Source: Pardosa pseudoannulata
Lineage: Eukaryota > Arthropoda > Arachnida > Araneae > Lycosidae
Length of the DNA: 64,000 bases
Assembly (NCBI GenBank): GCA_032207245.1
Contig: CM063506.1
Coordinates: forward strand, 15,132,033-15,196,032
Reading direction: 5' to 3'
The notes under the pieces were generated by a model. That model made no database searches and was not told the DNA's origin. It saw only the letters and a program-made list of their open reading frames with translations. Positions 19,033 through 32,000 of this stretch are shown one piece after another. Position numbers and translations under genes: made by a program. How positions within the stretch are numbered: position 1 is the first letter of the stretch; the number at the start of each line of letters is the position of its first letter.

Positions 19033-19702
19033 AATAAGCTAATTATACTGAATATACACATAAAAAGAGAATAAGAAAAGTATACCTGAGTGAAAGAACA
19101 AAATCATATCTTATAAATCCTGGCTACATACAACCACGTCTAATATTGGATTATTTTTAAAATATCTTATTTTTCTCTCAATTAAATAACTGTAAACACC
19201 ACCTCAAAAAAATAAATTAAACTAAAAATAAATAAATAAAAAGTTTTCATATTTTAACTAAATACAATTTGGAGATTACCTACAAATTTGCTTTTCATAT
19301 GCTGACTTTCAGAATTGGAGTCTATAGGTTTGAACCCCACTACTTTACAAAACCAGCTTAAGCAGTAGGTCCCAGTCTAATTCTGGTGTTGCAAAATATC
19401 TAAAAGTTGCATGCCAGAGTAAACTGTAACTCCTAATTAGCTTTAGATATTTTATCTTAGCTACCTTATATGGACAAAAAATGTTTTTTTTTTTAACTTA
19501 TATATTTAAAAAAATTTTTTTCTTAAAATGAATTTTAACTCTAGTAAACTACAATTAAATATAAATTAATAAACACTTTAAAACTTCTCAAACACTTTCT
19601 TTATGTAAAACCATTCTGATTATAACTTCTCTACTGATGTATGTGGTTTTGCATCTCACTGCTGGTATGGATACATGTAGCCATTTGGAACTATCTTTAA
19701 GC
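19033..19702. other. Intergenic AT-rich sequence
   Basis: No gene or recognised repeat is seen. Confidence 0.6.
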
Positions 19703-19708
19703 ACTATA

Positions 19709-20497
19709 CAGGGTATCTGCCAAAATAAAATTTTTCAAATCCATGACTTTTCATGACTTTCCCTGATTTAGCAGATCATTTTCCATGACTTTAAAAAACT
19801 TTCGTTAAAAGTATATATGAATAAAACTTCTGATGTACATACAAATAAAACATATGCTTTTAGAGAAATTACAGGAATTTTATCATAAAAAAACTATAAA
19901 CTTACTTTGTAAGTGTTAATAAATGCACATAAAAATAAATTGTTGTATCTAGACACCTAAGTTTAATCATATAGCAATTTTTCAATCAAAATGTTTCCAA
20001 TTTAAATTCAGGGTACTTTGGTATTATTCAGGTGACCATGAATAATAGCCAAATATAACCCTATAATGTTTATATACAATATCCCTAGAGACAAACTTAT
20101 ATTTTGTGCAAAAATCTTAACTAATTTTTATTAAAAAATAATTATTATTATATTAATAAAATTTGAATCTGCAATTTAAGAAAAAACCCAAAATAATATA
20201 CATTTACCCACCCATTAAGCTTTCTTGTTTTGAGTTTCCTTGGTGAACAAAGTTTACTTGGCAATATGGTCAATAGGATAATACATAAATACCAAACTCA
20301 GTAACTTCAGCCAAATGACAAGTAAAAATAGAATTAAACAATTCAATGCATTTTTATTTAATCGGTAGTTTAGCGGATCCATGACTTTCCATGACTTTTA
20401 ATCATTTTACTTGAAATATCAAGACTTTCCATGACAAAATTAATCCATTGTCTAAATCCATGATTTTCCATGACTTTCCAGGTGCACGGAAACCATG
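19709..20497. mobile_element. Non-autonomous DNA element, copy 1 (789 bp)
   Basis: The element begins CAGGGTATCTGCC and ends with the inverted equivalent (reverse complement CATGGTTTCCGTGC). Both ends are packed with short CCATGACTTT-type repeats. ACTATA directly abuts both ends (19703-19708 and 20498-20503), a probable 6-bp target duplication. A second copy in opposite orientation lies at 59050-59800. No coding region is seen, so it must depend on a transposase supplied elsewhere. The superfamily is not assigned. Confidence 0.8.
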
Positions 20498-20503
20498 ACT
20501 ATA

Positions 20504-21383
20504 TCTTGATCTAATCCACACTTGTATACTAGATAAACAGATAAATAGCCATACTGCTGACAATCCAAACATTTTTTATTCACTAAATAATTCATATCAC
20601 AACTTCAGGTTTTTCTTATTTTTTAATGATAAAAATGTTAATATATAAATGTTTTGAACATTTTTATATAATGCATCTGAAATAGTTTAAATAGGTTCTT
20701 GGAGGGCTGTCTCTATTTTCTTCAAGTAAAACAATGAGATAATACATATAACTTAAAAACTTTAATAATATTATGATAAAAAATAATAAACCTTTACCAG
20801 CTGAAATCTTTACATCCCAAAATTAAATTCTATATATTATAAAAATTATACTTATAAATGTTTAAAAGTTAGTTATTTCCTTTATGCACTTATTAGATGT
20901 AGTTTTATTCTTTAACATAACTGATAGACATAAAAGGAAGTTATTGTGCAAGATTATTAAGACACTACTTCTGGCTTAAAACATTACAATTCCTTTTTTT
21001 CCCATCTACTCTGAGATTTTGAAACTTTTTAAAAAGGGAATTATGTCATTTGCTTGGAACTTCTTTCAAAACTTACATAAACATTTAAAAAAAATTATAT
21101 TATAAGAGTTAAAAATAAAATGATAAGATAAATTTAAATGAGTTTTTAATTAATGTATAAATGTAAGTATTGAATATTATACAATAATGATAACACACGT
21201 ATGGATTAGCCTTAAATCAATTCTAGCTTTATGGATTATAGTTTTTCCCTTTAGCCGATCAAGATACTTCTGATGTTACTATCATTAGACGATTAAATTA
21301 AAATATTTTCAATTCGATATTTAAACATTCGGTGGCTTAAATTTTAACACCCAACATCAAAATAATTTTAACTGAATATAAAA
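20504..21383. other. Intergenic AT-rich sequence
   Basis: No gene, RNA or recognised repeat is seen. Confidence 0.6.
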
Positions 21384-22000
21384 CAGGGTTCCCATGGTCC
21401 TTAAGAACTCCTTAATTTTAGCTTTCATTTTTAAGGGCCTTTAAAACTACTTAATTTTTGTAAAGGTCCTTAAAACTCCTTAATTTTAAAATTTGAATTT
21501 GATCAATTTACACGTCATCACGTAATTTCCTATCAGTTTTCACCTACTCTCCCAACTTTCTGGTTTTGTAAGTTCTGAGTTTAACTTGTCCCAAACCGGT
21601 TCTAAGAACACCACTACAGGTGATAAGTACTGGTCAAAGAATATATAAAATATTTGTTAATGTTCATAACATTCTTTTACATTTTCTAGTCAAAAGTGCA
21701 GTATTAATAATAAAGAAAATTCTCAAATACATATATATATTCATTGTATTTCTGTAGTAATGTAAAATTCCTTTCCTTGATATCCTTGAAATATTATGAA
21801 AATACTTTTTATGGTCACAAGCTAGAAAACTTTTTTGACAAATAAATAAATCTTTCGCATAATGAAAAGGTTTATAAAGTCAGCTGAATTTTCCTAATAG
21901 CTTACTTATGGAAGATTAATTTTCCTTGCATTGAATGTAATAGAAAAGTCTAAAACTTTCATCTTTCCCAGGCAATGGGGGGTATAATCAGCTAGTATTT

Positions 22001-22068
<68 letters not shown>

Positions 22069-22400
22069 CACTCAGAAAGTACTGTTTATAATATTATATT
22101 TTATTCACAATTTATTTTTAATTTAATCTCTCAAAAAACTTTAGATTACATTTTTCAAAATGTTTTTGTCAAATAGGTTTATCTTATATTAATTTTTAGA
22201 TATTTTTAAAAACTTAATTCTGAAATATTGTAGGGCATTTATTGAACATGCCTTGTCTGAATCATAATTATTAAAATATGTTCCTCGGGAAATAGGGTTC
22301 ATGTCGTTATGCATTGTATTTCAAGTAGGTCCTTATAAAAAGTTACTTTGGTCCTTAGAAAGTCCTTAATTTTCCTTTTGGAAAAAGAGTGGGAACTCTG
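21384..22400. mobile_element. Non-autonomous DNA element with CAGGGTTCCCA-type ends
   Basis: The left end CAGGGTTCCCATGG pairs with the right end (reverse complement CAGAGTTCCCACTC). CCTTAATTTT/GGTCCTTA motifs repeat inside both ends, the same design as the 19709 element but with a different motif. TAAAA occurs at both borders, which is too short to be decisive. A (CA)n(TA)n tract lies at 22001-22068. No transposase is seen. Confidence 0.7.
22001..22068. repeat. Compound (CA)n(TA)n microsatellite
   Basis: About eleven CA units pass directly into about 22 TA units. It lies inside the 21384-22400 element. Confidence 0.95.
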
Positions 22401-22917
22401 TAAAAGTTTACTTTTCATTTCAAAGAGATATTTAAAACAAATCTGACTATTTTCTACAAGCAACATTTGGGAACATGCATTGCTTAATACGACATAACAT
22501 GAAAATTTATAATAACATGAAATATAAAAAACATACAGTAATCAGTTCCGTGCTCCTTCGCAAATAAATTTTAATACTCTGCACTGAGGAACTGTGGGAA
22601 AAAAATATCAGCGCGCGTTAAGTTTCTCACCCGTTTCGTCTGTGTTTTTCGTCTACCTGATAGCTGTAGATAATAAATGAGATTCGAAAAGCAATTTATC
22701 TGTTGCTTTCTTTGCACAGTTGCGTATTGTACGAACAAGTGTGATAACACTTGTTCCAATTCCCAAATCTATAAAAATATGGAAAATTAGGTTTGGTTTT
22801 AATAAGCGACAATTCTCCGCGCGAATTTTTAGTTTTGAAGGTATTTTGGAACTAACCCTTGTTTCTACAGCACAGTTTATGGTAACAACGATGATAAACC
22901 GTATGTACTTTTAAATT
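22401..22917 (+). promoter_or_regulatory. SLC39A11: Upstream region and 5' leader of ZIP11
   Basis: GC content rises between about 22550 and 22830, with GCGCGCG and CCGCGCG patches, consistent with a TATA-less promoter. TTTCTACAG at 22862-22870 could be a splice acceptor, so a separate non-coding first exon is possible. An 11-codon uORF (ATG 22879 to TAA 22912-22914) ends three bases before the main ATG. No metal-response element was convincingly found. Confidence 0.45.
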
Positions 22918-23025
22918 ATGATTCGTAATCAGTTGCCAATTGTACAGTCTCTCTTAGGAACTATTTTCACATGGGCTCTCACAGGTGCTGGAGCAGCATT
23001 AGTTTTTTTCCTTTCCTCTCCAAAG
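22918..23025 (+). CDS. SLC39A11: ZIP11 exon 1
   Basis: Encodes residues 1-36 ([10 protein letters not shown] and [20 protein letters not shown]), the first membrane helix with the ZIP11 signature LLGTxFTW. Donor GTATAT, phase 0. Confidence 0.93.
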
Positions 23026-26000
23026 GTATATGCATTCATATTTTAAATATAGTTACTGTTTAATCTACGATATAGTACAGGCATATTCAACGAATATTGT
23101 CGGTGCTGCCTTTAATTATACACTTAAAATATAACAAGCATCATCAATTTTAAGCACATAATAATTGAAATAATCATATATATGTACCACATCTATACTG
23201 TGAAAATTACCCACTTTTTGGAGAAAAAAGTTCCCTGTAATCTATACTTCTCAAATAAATTTGCAAAGCTGCATCATCATGCTAAAATTTTAATAGATGC
23301 AATTTTGTGTTTATATTATTATACATAACATAAACATAGTATTGCATCACTATAACACTGAATAAATTTAAATTTAGCAAACTTGCTTATACAATAAATT
23401 ACTAACCATCAGAATTTAAAGTCTCTACCAGAAAACTTGCATTCAGAGGGATTCAATTATAATGTTTTGAATTATTATGTCCTAAAATAGAAAATAGTTG
23501 ATTTTCAATCCTCTTAATTTGTTAAAATAAAAATATCAACAATTTTAAAAATAATTTTATACAAATTTTTAAGCTGTGACTTTAAAAACATGCTATTGTT
23601 TATAAAGTTAACTATTGTACATACTAAACATGGAAATGTTATTTATCATTTAAAAATCTGTGTTTTAGAAAAATGAATTATCCAGAAGCTTAAATTTCAT
23701 GTATGATGCACTAAATTTTTAAGTTTTATTTTATAAAGAAGTATTTCATAAATTATAGTTTTAAACAATTTCCAATATCATGTTTTTGTCATTTTCTATT
23801 CGAATACCAGAGCTTAGTTTAATAGTTAATTGTTGAGTCTTTTAATTACTAATTAATTAATTAAACTGATTATATGATGACCATAATGGCCTTTCTCAAT
23901 AATATTTCAGATTTAAAAGCAGTCATCATTATATAAAACAAGGACATTTAATAATGATTTCATGTTACATATAATCTAATTTGTTTGACTAAGGGACCTA
24001 GAAGATTATCACTTTAGTCTTTTAGGAAGTTTATTAAAATAACTCTTGCCAAGACTGTTTTTTCAGTTTAAATATGCAATTCACTTGCTTTTAGATGATA
24101 GCCAATTCTATACCAGAGTTTTTGTCATTGACCACATGTTCTTCTATTTGAATACCAGAGCTTAGTTTAATAGTTAATTGTTGAGTCTTTTAATTACTAA
24201 TTAATTAATAAACTGATTATATGATGACCATAATGGCCTTTCTCAATCATATTTCAGATTTAAAAGCAGTCATCATTATATGAAACAAGAACATTCATGT
24301 AAGAACATCATGAACATTTCATGTTACATAGAGGCTAATTTGTTTGACTAAGGGACTTAGAAGATTATCACTTTAGTCTTTTAGGAAGTTCATTAAAATA
24401 ACTCATGCCAAGACTATTTTCTCAGTTTTAAATATGCAATTCACTTGCTTTTTGTTGATAGCTAATTCTATACCAGAGATTTATTGACAATTAAATTGTA
24501 GGAATGTCATATAATTGACTAATATTAATCTCCATGAGAGGTAAGCAGAAAGAAGTTTGACTATCAAGAATATAATCCAATTTCATTTTATGCAAATTTA
24601 TAAAATTAACCATTTTATACTACAGAATGCACCTGTTAACTTGTTGTTGTATAATTTAGGAATTTCCTATGTGTAAGGTTTAATGTTTTATATCTAGCAG
24701 TATTTCAGAGCAGAAAATAATTTTTAATCCATGAAAGTGTACTGTTACTTTTTATGTATTCTACAAAACAGAAATACAGTACTAATAATTGAAATTTAAA
24801 ATGTTTCATATAATTTTGTTGGTTTCAAAACTCCGTTTATACTTTTAATTACATTTTCATTGTTTTGTTTACTTACAACTTGTTATTGCATAAGATAGGT
24901 TTTTAGTGAGTTGCAATCGGCTATTGTCATATTCCATATGTTTGACCTTTTCATAAAACATTCTTATAGAATCCATGTGTGTAAATTCATAAGTGTATAA
25001 AACTGAAGTTGTTTCTTTGAAAGTCTTAATTTTTATGCAGTTTGTTAATTCTGAGTTATTGAAATTTGAATGAATTATGTGAAAAGAATGTCCTTTTAAA
25101 GATGGATATTTTGTGATATTAGTATTAACATTTAGTTATGCAAACAACTTTATTTGAAAGGAGAAAGCATATCAATAATAATAACATTTATTAGTAGTAT
25201 TCGATTAATGTGTCATATCTAATGATTATATGGATTAAGGTGTTAAAAGTTATGCTATGAATATATACAAAATATTTATTTACGAGGAATGGAAAAATAT
25301 TTCAGTTTTTATATTTTCTCTTTTAGTATAAAATACTAGATGGCAGTTTGGGATTTGCTGCTGGTGTAAGTAATATTAATTTCTAGTACTTGTAAAGTTT
25401 TGTCTCATATATATTTCATTTTAGAATTTTTTAATGATAAAACAAATGAAGATCTGTGAACGCTTTTTCTCGATCAATAAATAAAGAAAAAACAAAGATT
25501 TGAGCTGTAATAATTATTATTGTAAAATGGAAAAGTAAATAAGTTATACTTGGTTAAATATAGTGACTATTAGGTTGTAAGATGCTGAGCTACATTAAAT
25601 GACTTACTAGTTCTTATGAAAAGAAGCTGTTGAAAGTTTAAAAACTGTTGACTACTATACTTCAGCTATGGATATCAGAAATTATGTTGAAATTAAATAA
25701 TTTAACACAAATGAATTTTATTGTAAATGTTCTTTTAATTATTTTTTTAAGTAATCAACAATAGCAATTTTATCTTAGAATGTTAACAAAATATTTAAAA
25801 TATCCTGTTTTTATAAACCAAGTTTAATTCCTCTTTGATTGACTGTTTCTTTAGGCTTTTTTACTTTTATTTTACTTCGATTGATATGAATATTGAAAAA
25901 TTTTGCTTTTTCTGTACAGGTTATTTATGAAATTCATTTATGCCCTAATCAATTCCATGAAAATATATATTTATGTGTAGTATGCACATATTATTTAATT

Positions 26001-29000
26001 TTTAATTCTACCTATATAACAAAAGTTGTTTAATTCGGAAATCGATTTCTCTTGGTATATGTGTATGGTAGTAAAAAGAAAAATTAATGACATTTGTTTA
26101 TAAAGGTTAAATTTTGGAGTATCTTTTGTTTCTAGAATATATTTATAAAATGTTAAAATTTTATGCCTTAATCTCATTGTTTTCTCAAAAAAAGTTTCTT
26201 TTTCATAAGTAAGACTTTTTTATAATTCTCTCTCTCTCTCTTTTTTTTTAATTCATATTTTTAATAATCTAATGACCATGCTCATCTAATTCCTCATTTG
26301 CTGTATTATGTTTTATATGATTACTAGCAAGTGTGCCCGTGCGTTGCTACAGTAAACTTCATGTATTACTTTCAAAAAAAGATTTTTTTTTCCATGCATA
26401 ACTCTCTAAATTCGTCACAGTACAGTTCGAGTCTTTGGCATATTTATATATATCTATTGTAAGCATATTATAACAACATTCAGTTTTTATACTACTGTAT
26501 TACTATTGTATGTTGATTAGCAATGTTAATAGGTTTTGCCATATGTGATAGAATAGGAAGCAGAGGTTTTGACAACAACAGTGCTAATTTTGTTGGTATT
26601 AATAAATGTTGTCCAAAATTAAGGAAATTTATGACAAACCATATGGTTTTGTATGAAATAGAAACCCACATTCATATCGACAACCATATGAACATAAAGA
26701 TAACTATGTAAAATGATAGGTTTTTATTTGCCTAAGAGAGTCACTGAAATTTGTACTTTTTGTTGTTAGAATTTTGTTGATAAGCATTTCATTGTAACGT
26801 AAAAATTAACCAAGCATTAAATATAAAATTAGTTCTTATATAAAAATGCTATAATTTGCATCACATAGAAATGAAAGTTAATCCCTTTATAACTAAATTT
26901 CCACATCAAATCGAATTGATACTATGCATATAATGTTTAAATAATATAAAATAAGAAATGAATAAATGAGATATTCAAAAGAATGACATCATAATAATTA
27001 AAAAAATATCGTTTTCACCTATTTATTATGTAATAAATTGAAAATTTTAATCTCTTGCTTTTAACCGAGGAAAACTGTGCTTAAAATAATTACGTGGGAT
27101 GATGTCACATTGCTAGAAATATTGCTTCTTTCACTTAGTTATGATGCGATAAATTAAAAAGTTAATCGTTTGTGTTTAACCGGGGAAAATAATGCTTGGA
27201 ATAATGATATGAAATGCTCGAAAAAGGGGGAAGAAAAGGATTTCGAATGTTAAAAATTTACAAAAACCTTCCTAGGGATATACCTAATAATTTCCCAAAT
27301 TTTCACGGCAACTGGATGTATGATTTTTGAGTCTATCAAGTACAGACAGACACAAATTTATTTTTATATATATAGATTATTTAAAAACAACAATATTTCA
27401 ACCTAATTATCATTTCATGTCATGTATTATTTAAATTAGAGTATAATGATCTTTAGCTTGTCAGTATGCAATCAATGCATAATAGTATTGTAATATTTAT
27501 ATATTTGGATTATTTCATTTTATCTAGGTAATGATGGCTGCTTCCTATTGGTCACTTTTAGAACCAGCTATTGATATTGCTACAGACTCTGGTGAATATG
27601 GTGAAAATGGCGAGTTTGTCTTCATACCTGTTGGTATTGGATTTTTATTGGGAGCTGTTTTTGTTTTTCTCACAGATATGTATCTTCCCTGTTGTGTGAG
27701 TATTTTTTTTCTTTTTTAGTGTCTCTTTATAACTTTTACTTAAAAAAAAATACTTTGCTTATTTTAACTTAATTTTCTAGTCAATTCTTACTGAAAAACA
27801 AAAAAAGTCGTGCTAAACATTTATGAAAGGTTTGCTACATAGCAATTATCATTCTACTAATACTATAGAATGTGAAGTACTGAATATTTAATTAAAGGTT
27901 TTTAAAATTCATTATTTCTTATTATTCTTGACCAGTGGTAGGCATACATGAGTATAAAGGGAGCTAAATTTCAGTTTTATATGTCATATATTGAGTCACA
28001 TCACATTTACATAGTATTTAATGCATAACTTCATTTTTAATTTAACACTTTACCAACGGGTAGCGGTGCAAACATACTATGCCCTTTCGCCGCCTGCTCA
28101 GCTGCAGATCATCTGAGACACCGGCTCGGTTTCGGTAATTTTTGCCAGATTATATGTTTTGATTGACAGTCTACCTCTCCACGGAATTAAACATTCATCT
28201 AGAGACAATTGTTGATCTGGTTTATATACATTGTTAAAATTTTCCTTGAAATAATGGCAGGCTGGACCTTCACCAGCCAATGCGAATTGGGAGAAATATC
28301 GTTATTATTACAAAAATGCCAGCTTTGCATGATTTGTAAAAATCTGTTCCTGCTCATAACTTTCAAGAAGAATGGCGTTTCTTTGGATGGATCTGTAGAC
28401 CAATAATCTTAGAGAACGTCCTTCTTTACTTGTCCCATGAGAATGATTGGACCCAAAAATTTCTTCATTTCAGTCACCGTGGCGTCTTTCCATTTTTTCG
28501 TTTTTGATGTAATTCTATATTTTTCCACAATTTGATAATGATATCTATTAGACTCCCTCACGAAGTGCTCAATCAGGTCATTTCCAATGAATAAATTCAC
28601 AATATCCATTACACTTTTGGAGGAACTTGGCATAATTGTTACGCAAGAGCTGCCTTTGATAGGTTCCAAAATTATACTCTTATCGTTCGTTGACCATGTA
28701 TTATTGTTGTCTTCAATATTATTATTCATGTCCTTGTCTTCTGAATCACTGTATATTAGCGGTACAGGACGTTGCTTTCAAATGGCTATACTAGTGCTAT
28801 CACTTTCGTCATCAGTACTACTTGCTAAATGGCAATCAGGACAATCTGACAGGTTGTCGAGATAAAATTCGCAGAGACTATCCTTTCCATTCATTTCTAA
28901 GGGCTAAAGCTTAGAAAAAAACATCGATTATCTGAATAAAGAATGCTTGCTGCTTGCTACTTGTCAATCTAACCTAACCAAATCTAACAGAAATATCAAA

Positions 29001-32000
29001 AGTCAATTAATTGACGACCGGTCAGTAAGCACTGGGGATCAAAAGTCGATTAATCGACAACTGGTCGCTAGGCGCTGGGGAGCAAATGTCGATTAATCGA
29101 TAACCGGTCGGTAAAGTGTTAATTAAAATAGTACACAATTCTCAAGTGCCATATAAAATGCACAGAAAAATGTATACAGTTGAACTTCGATAACTCAAAA
29201 GTCCCAGGGACACCCAAAAATATTCGAATTATCCGTAGTTCAAGTTATCGAAGTTACCTACCATTCCTCTCAACTGGCACTTAAGATGGATTGACATGGT
29301 TTAAATGTTTTGATATGTGCCATAATACTATAGTTGTATGCATTTCAATTTTTTATAACATATGTAAACAACAAGAGAAGAATGGGTTTGAAAGGTTTAA
29401 AACTCAAAAAATTTGGCATCATTACATATTAATTAGTATACATACCATGTAAATCTCATTTTAAAAAAGCAGTTATTTTTAAGGTTGTTAGCATTCACGA
29501 AGTCACCTAATTTTTTAACACAGTTAAATAGGATGTTGTCTGTACCTTTGGTAGTTTCCAAGTATTGTTGTAAGATGTGAATAGCATCCTGTGCTTGCAT
29601 GTGACCTTCGAGAATGAAGGTTCTTGAAGGTCACAAGTGGACTGACATTCGAAGTTTTGAACAGAATTGTGTTTTTTACCAGGAAAATCTATCACAAAAA
29701 CTTTGACTTAGATGTTCACTTCGAGTTATCGAGACAGTTTTTTAAAGGAAAGTATAGAAATGATTCGGGTTTGGTTTGGTTTGGTTTGGAGTGCTACGGT
29801 CTACTTTTTGCAACACGAGGGCTAACGAGACCGGGACCTACAGTTTAAAGCCGATTCCGAACGGCTACGAACGTCCATGCCACTGTGGGATTCGAACCCA
29901 CGAACTCCGGTACCGAAGGCCAGCACCCTAACCAATCGGCCATCGTTCGGCGAAATGATTCGGGACTTAATTAAAAGTTCAAGTTAGTGGATTATTCCAC
30001 TTATAGGAAATTAAGTTATTAAGTTCAACTGTAATTAAAAGTAAGAAATTTTACAAAATGAATGTTTCAGAACTTTATTTATAAAGTTAAAATACTATTA
30101 AAAATGTCTTTATAAAGTGTAAAATATTTAACTAAACTTTTGGTGAAACATTTGAAGTTTGATACACAAAATTTGTTAAAGACATCTACAGAAGTTTTGT
30201 CCGCTAAGTAATTAACAGGCAAGGATATTTTGATTTTAGGATATTCATCATCCTGAACAAAGATTCTCACCAGTAAGTTGTATTAAAAATTTAAAGTAAA
30301 TGACCAGTAGCTTTCTTTAAGTCTGTATATTTTGATCCTGCTAAGAGTTTCTAACACTCAAATGCAGTACAGAGCTGCTGCTTCAATAACTGCATTTCCT
30401 CTTTCATTTCTTATTTTAATTTTAGCATATGTTTCGTTATATTTAATTATGTATTATGCACAATATAATACATTGGACGAAATTCTTAATCACTCATAAT
30501 TTTGTTAGTCACTTCTACTTGTTGCTTTGTTGTCTGTATTTTAACAGGGAATTGTTAAAAGTAAATATTGAACATAAAACTATTCAATGAGAGGTGAGAA
30601 CATTCTGCATTTTAACTTTCAGTACATTTTTATAATTTAACCTTCTATTTGAAATTAAAAAAGGATGCATACATAAAAAAATAAGATTAAATTTATAAGG
30701 GAAGATTTCTTTAAAGAAGACAACTTTTTAAAAAAGAATTTTTAAAATTTTACCCCATTTATTACATGAATGTGTTAATTAAAAAAAAAAAAATGAACCA
30801 AAAAATGCTGTGCAGGAAGTATTTATTTTTCATCAGAAGAAAAAGACTTCACCACTGCATACTTTTGATATATCAGACATTAAATAAGCCGCACTTTATA
30901 ATTTTGTAATTTAAATTATAACATTGCTCTTTATCAATATATAGTTTGTAAGTATTTTGCAATATGTTGTTAACATTTTCCCTAGATTTTATTAAATTGT
31001 AGGATACAAACACCGAATATTGCAATTATTTAAAATACAAATACGTAATCTTTGTAATCATGGCGATAAAAAAAGTCAAAACTTCTATAAATACTGTTTT
31101 ATCCAAATAAAAAATTAAGATTAAATTTTTTTTCTAGAATTTGTTATTTAAAGAAAAAGATTTAATGTATTTTATGTAAATTTATAATTATTTTATAAAC
31201 TCACATTGCTTGCAAAAGCTAGATATTTTGTAAAAGATTTAAGGTTTTTTAGTCTTGCAATTTTTAACTTTTAAGATTTTGCGTTGTTAAATTTCATTTT
31301 TTTACAGGAAAATGCTACAAAGTTGATGCTTGCCGGTGACTTCTCCCGTGATGTACCAAAAACTAGGAGACAAAAAACTGACATTGAAAGTGATTATCAT
31401 AATCATGCACAAAGTAAGTAAATTGATAAGGGATTTTATTCATGCCATTACTTAGGTTGCTAGTATTGTATCAAATACTGATAAGAGTAATAATAACAAT
31501 GATAATAATAATAATTAATATTATAGTTTATGGTGCTTTTTATCTTTATTGGTAGTTATTAGATAGGATTGTAACTCTCTAATTGATCATACACACCCCT
31601 AAACAAAATTCCTTACCTATAGAATTTGATATCTTATAAAATTTATTCTGTAAAGTTGTATCATTTGATATTAATCTGAATATTGCATTATCAGTATTTC
31701 TAAAATTATAACAAAATGAAGTAAGTGAACAAAAATCCTTTTTAGACAAGTAACACATTTCTCTCAGTAACAAATCCATAAAATATTCATATATTTCAAT
31801 TCCGTAATTTTAATAACTAATTGAAAAGTGCTTTGGGCCAGATAAAAACTTGAATGATCAAGCAGGGACAATTTTAAAACTGTTTTAATATTTCGTGAAA
31901 AAAAGTTTCTTTTAGTTATTAATATTTTATAATTCTACCAACATCAGAAATTTAGGATCTATTTTACGCTTAGACTCCTTATTCTATTCTTTTCATGCTT

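Larger units (their letters stand above)
28046..29118 (-). mobile_element. Dead piggyBac-type transposon with intact TTAA ends
   Basis: A 1,073-bp element flanked by TTAA at 28042-28045 and 29119-29122, the piggyBac target duplication. Terminal inverted repeats are CACTTTACCAACGGG and CACTTTACCGACCGG (13 of 15 match). A broken transposase is encoded on the minus strand. Inside the right end, three tandem units of about 45-50 bp carry ATTAAT palindromes and ACYGGTC, probably transposase-binding sites. It lies in ZIP11 intron 3. Confidence 0.92.

Noticed and set aside
22550..22917. Metal-response elements upstream of ZIP11
   Set aside because: Some GC-rich patches resemble parts of the TGCRCNC core, but no convincing site was found on either strand.
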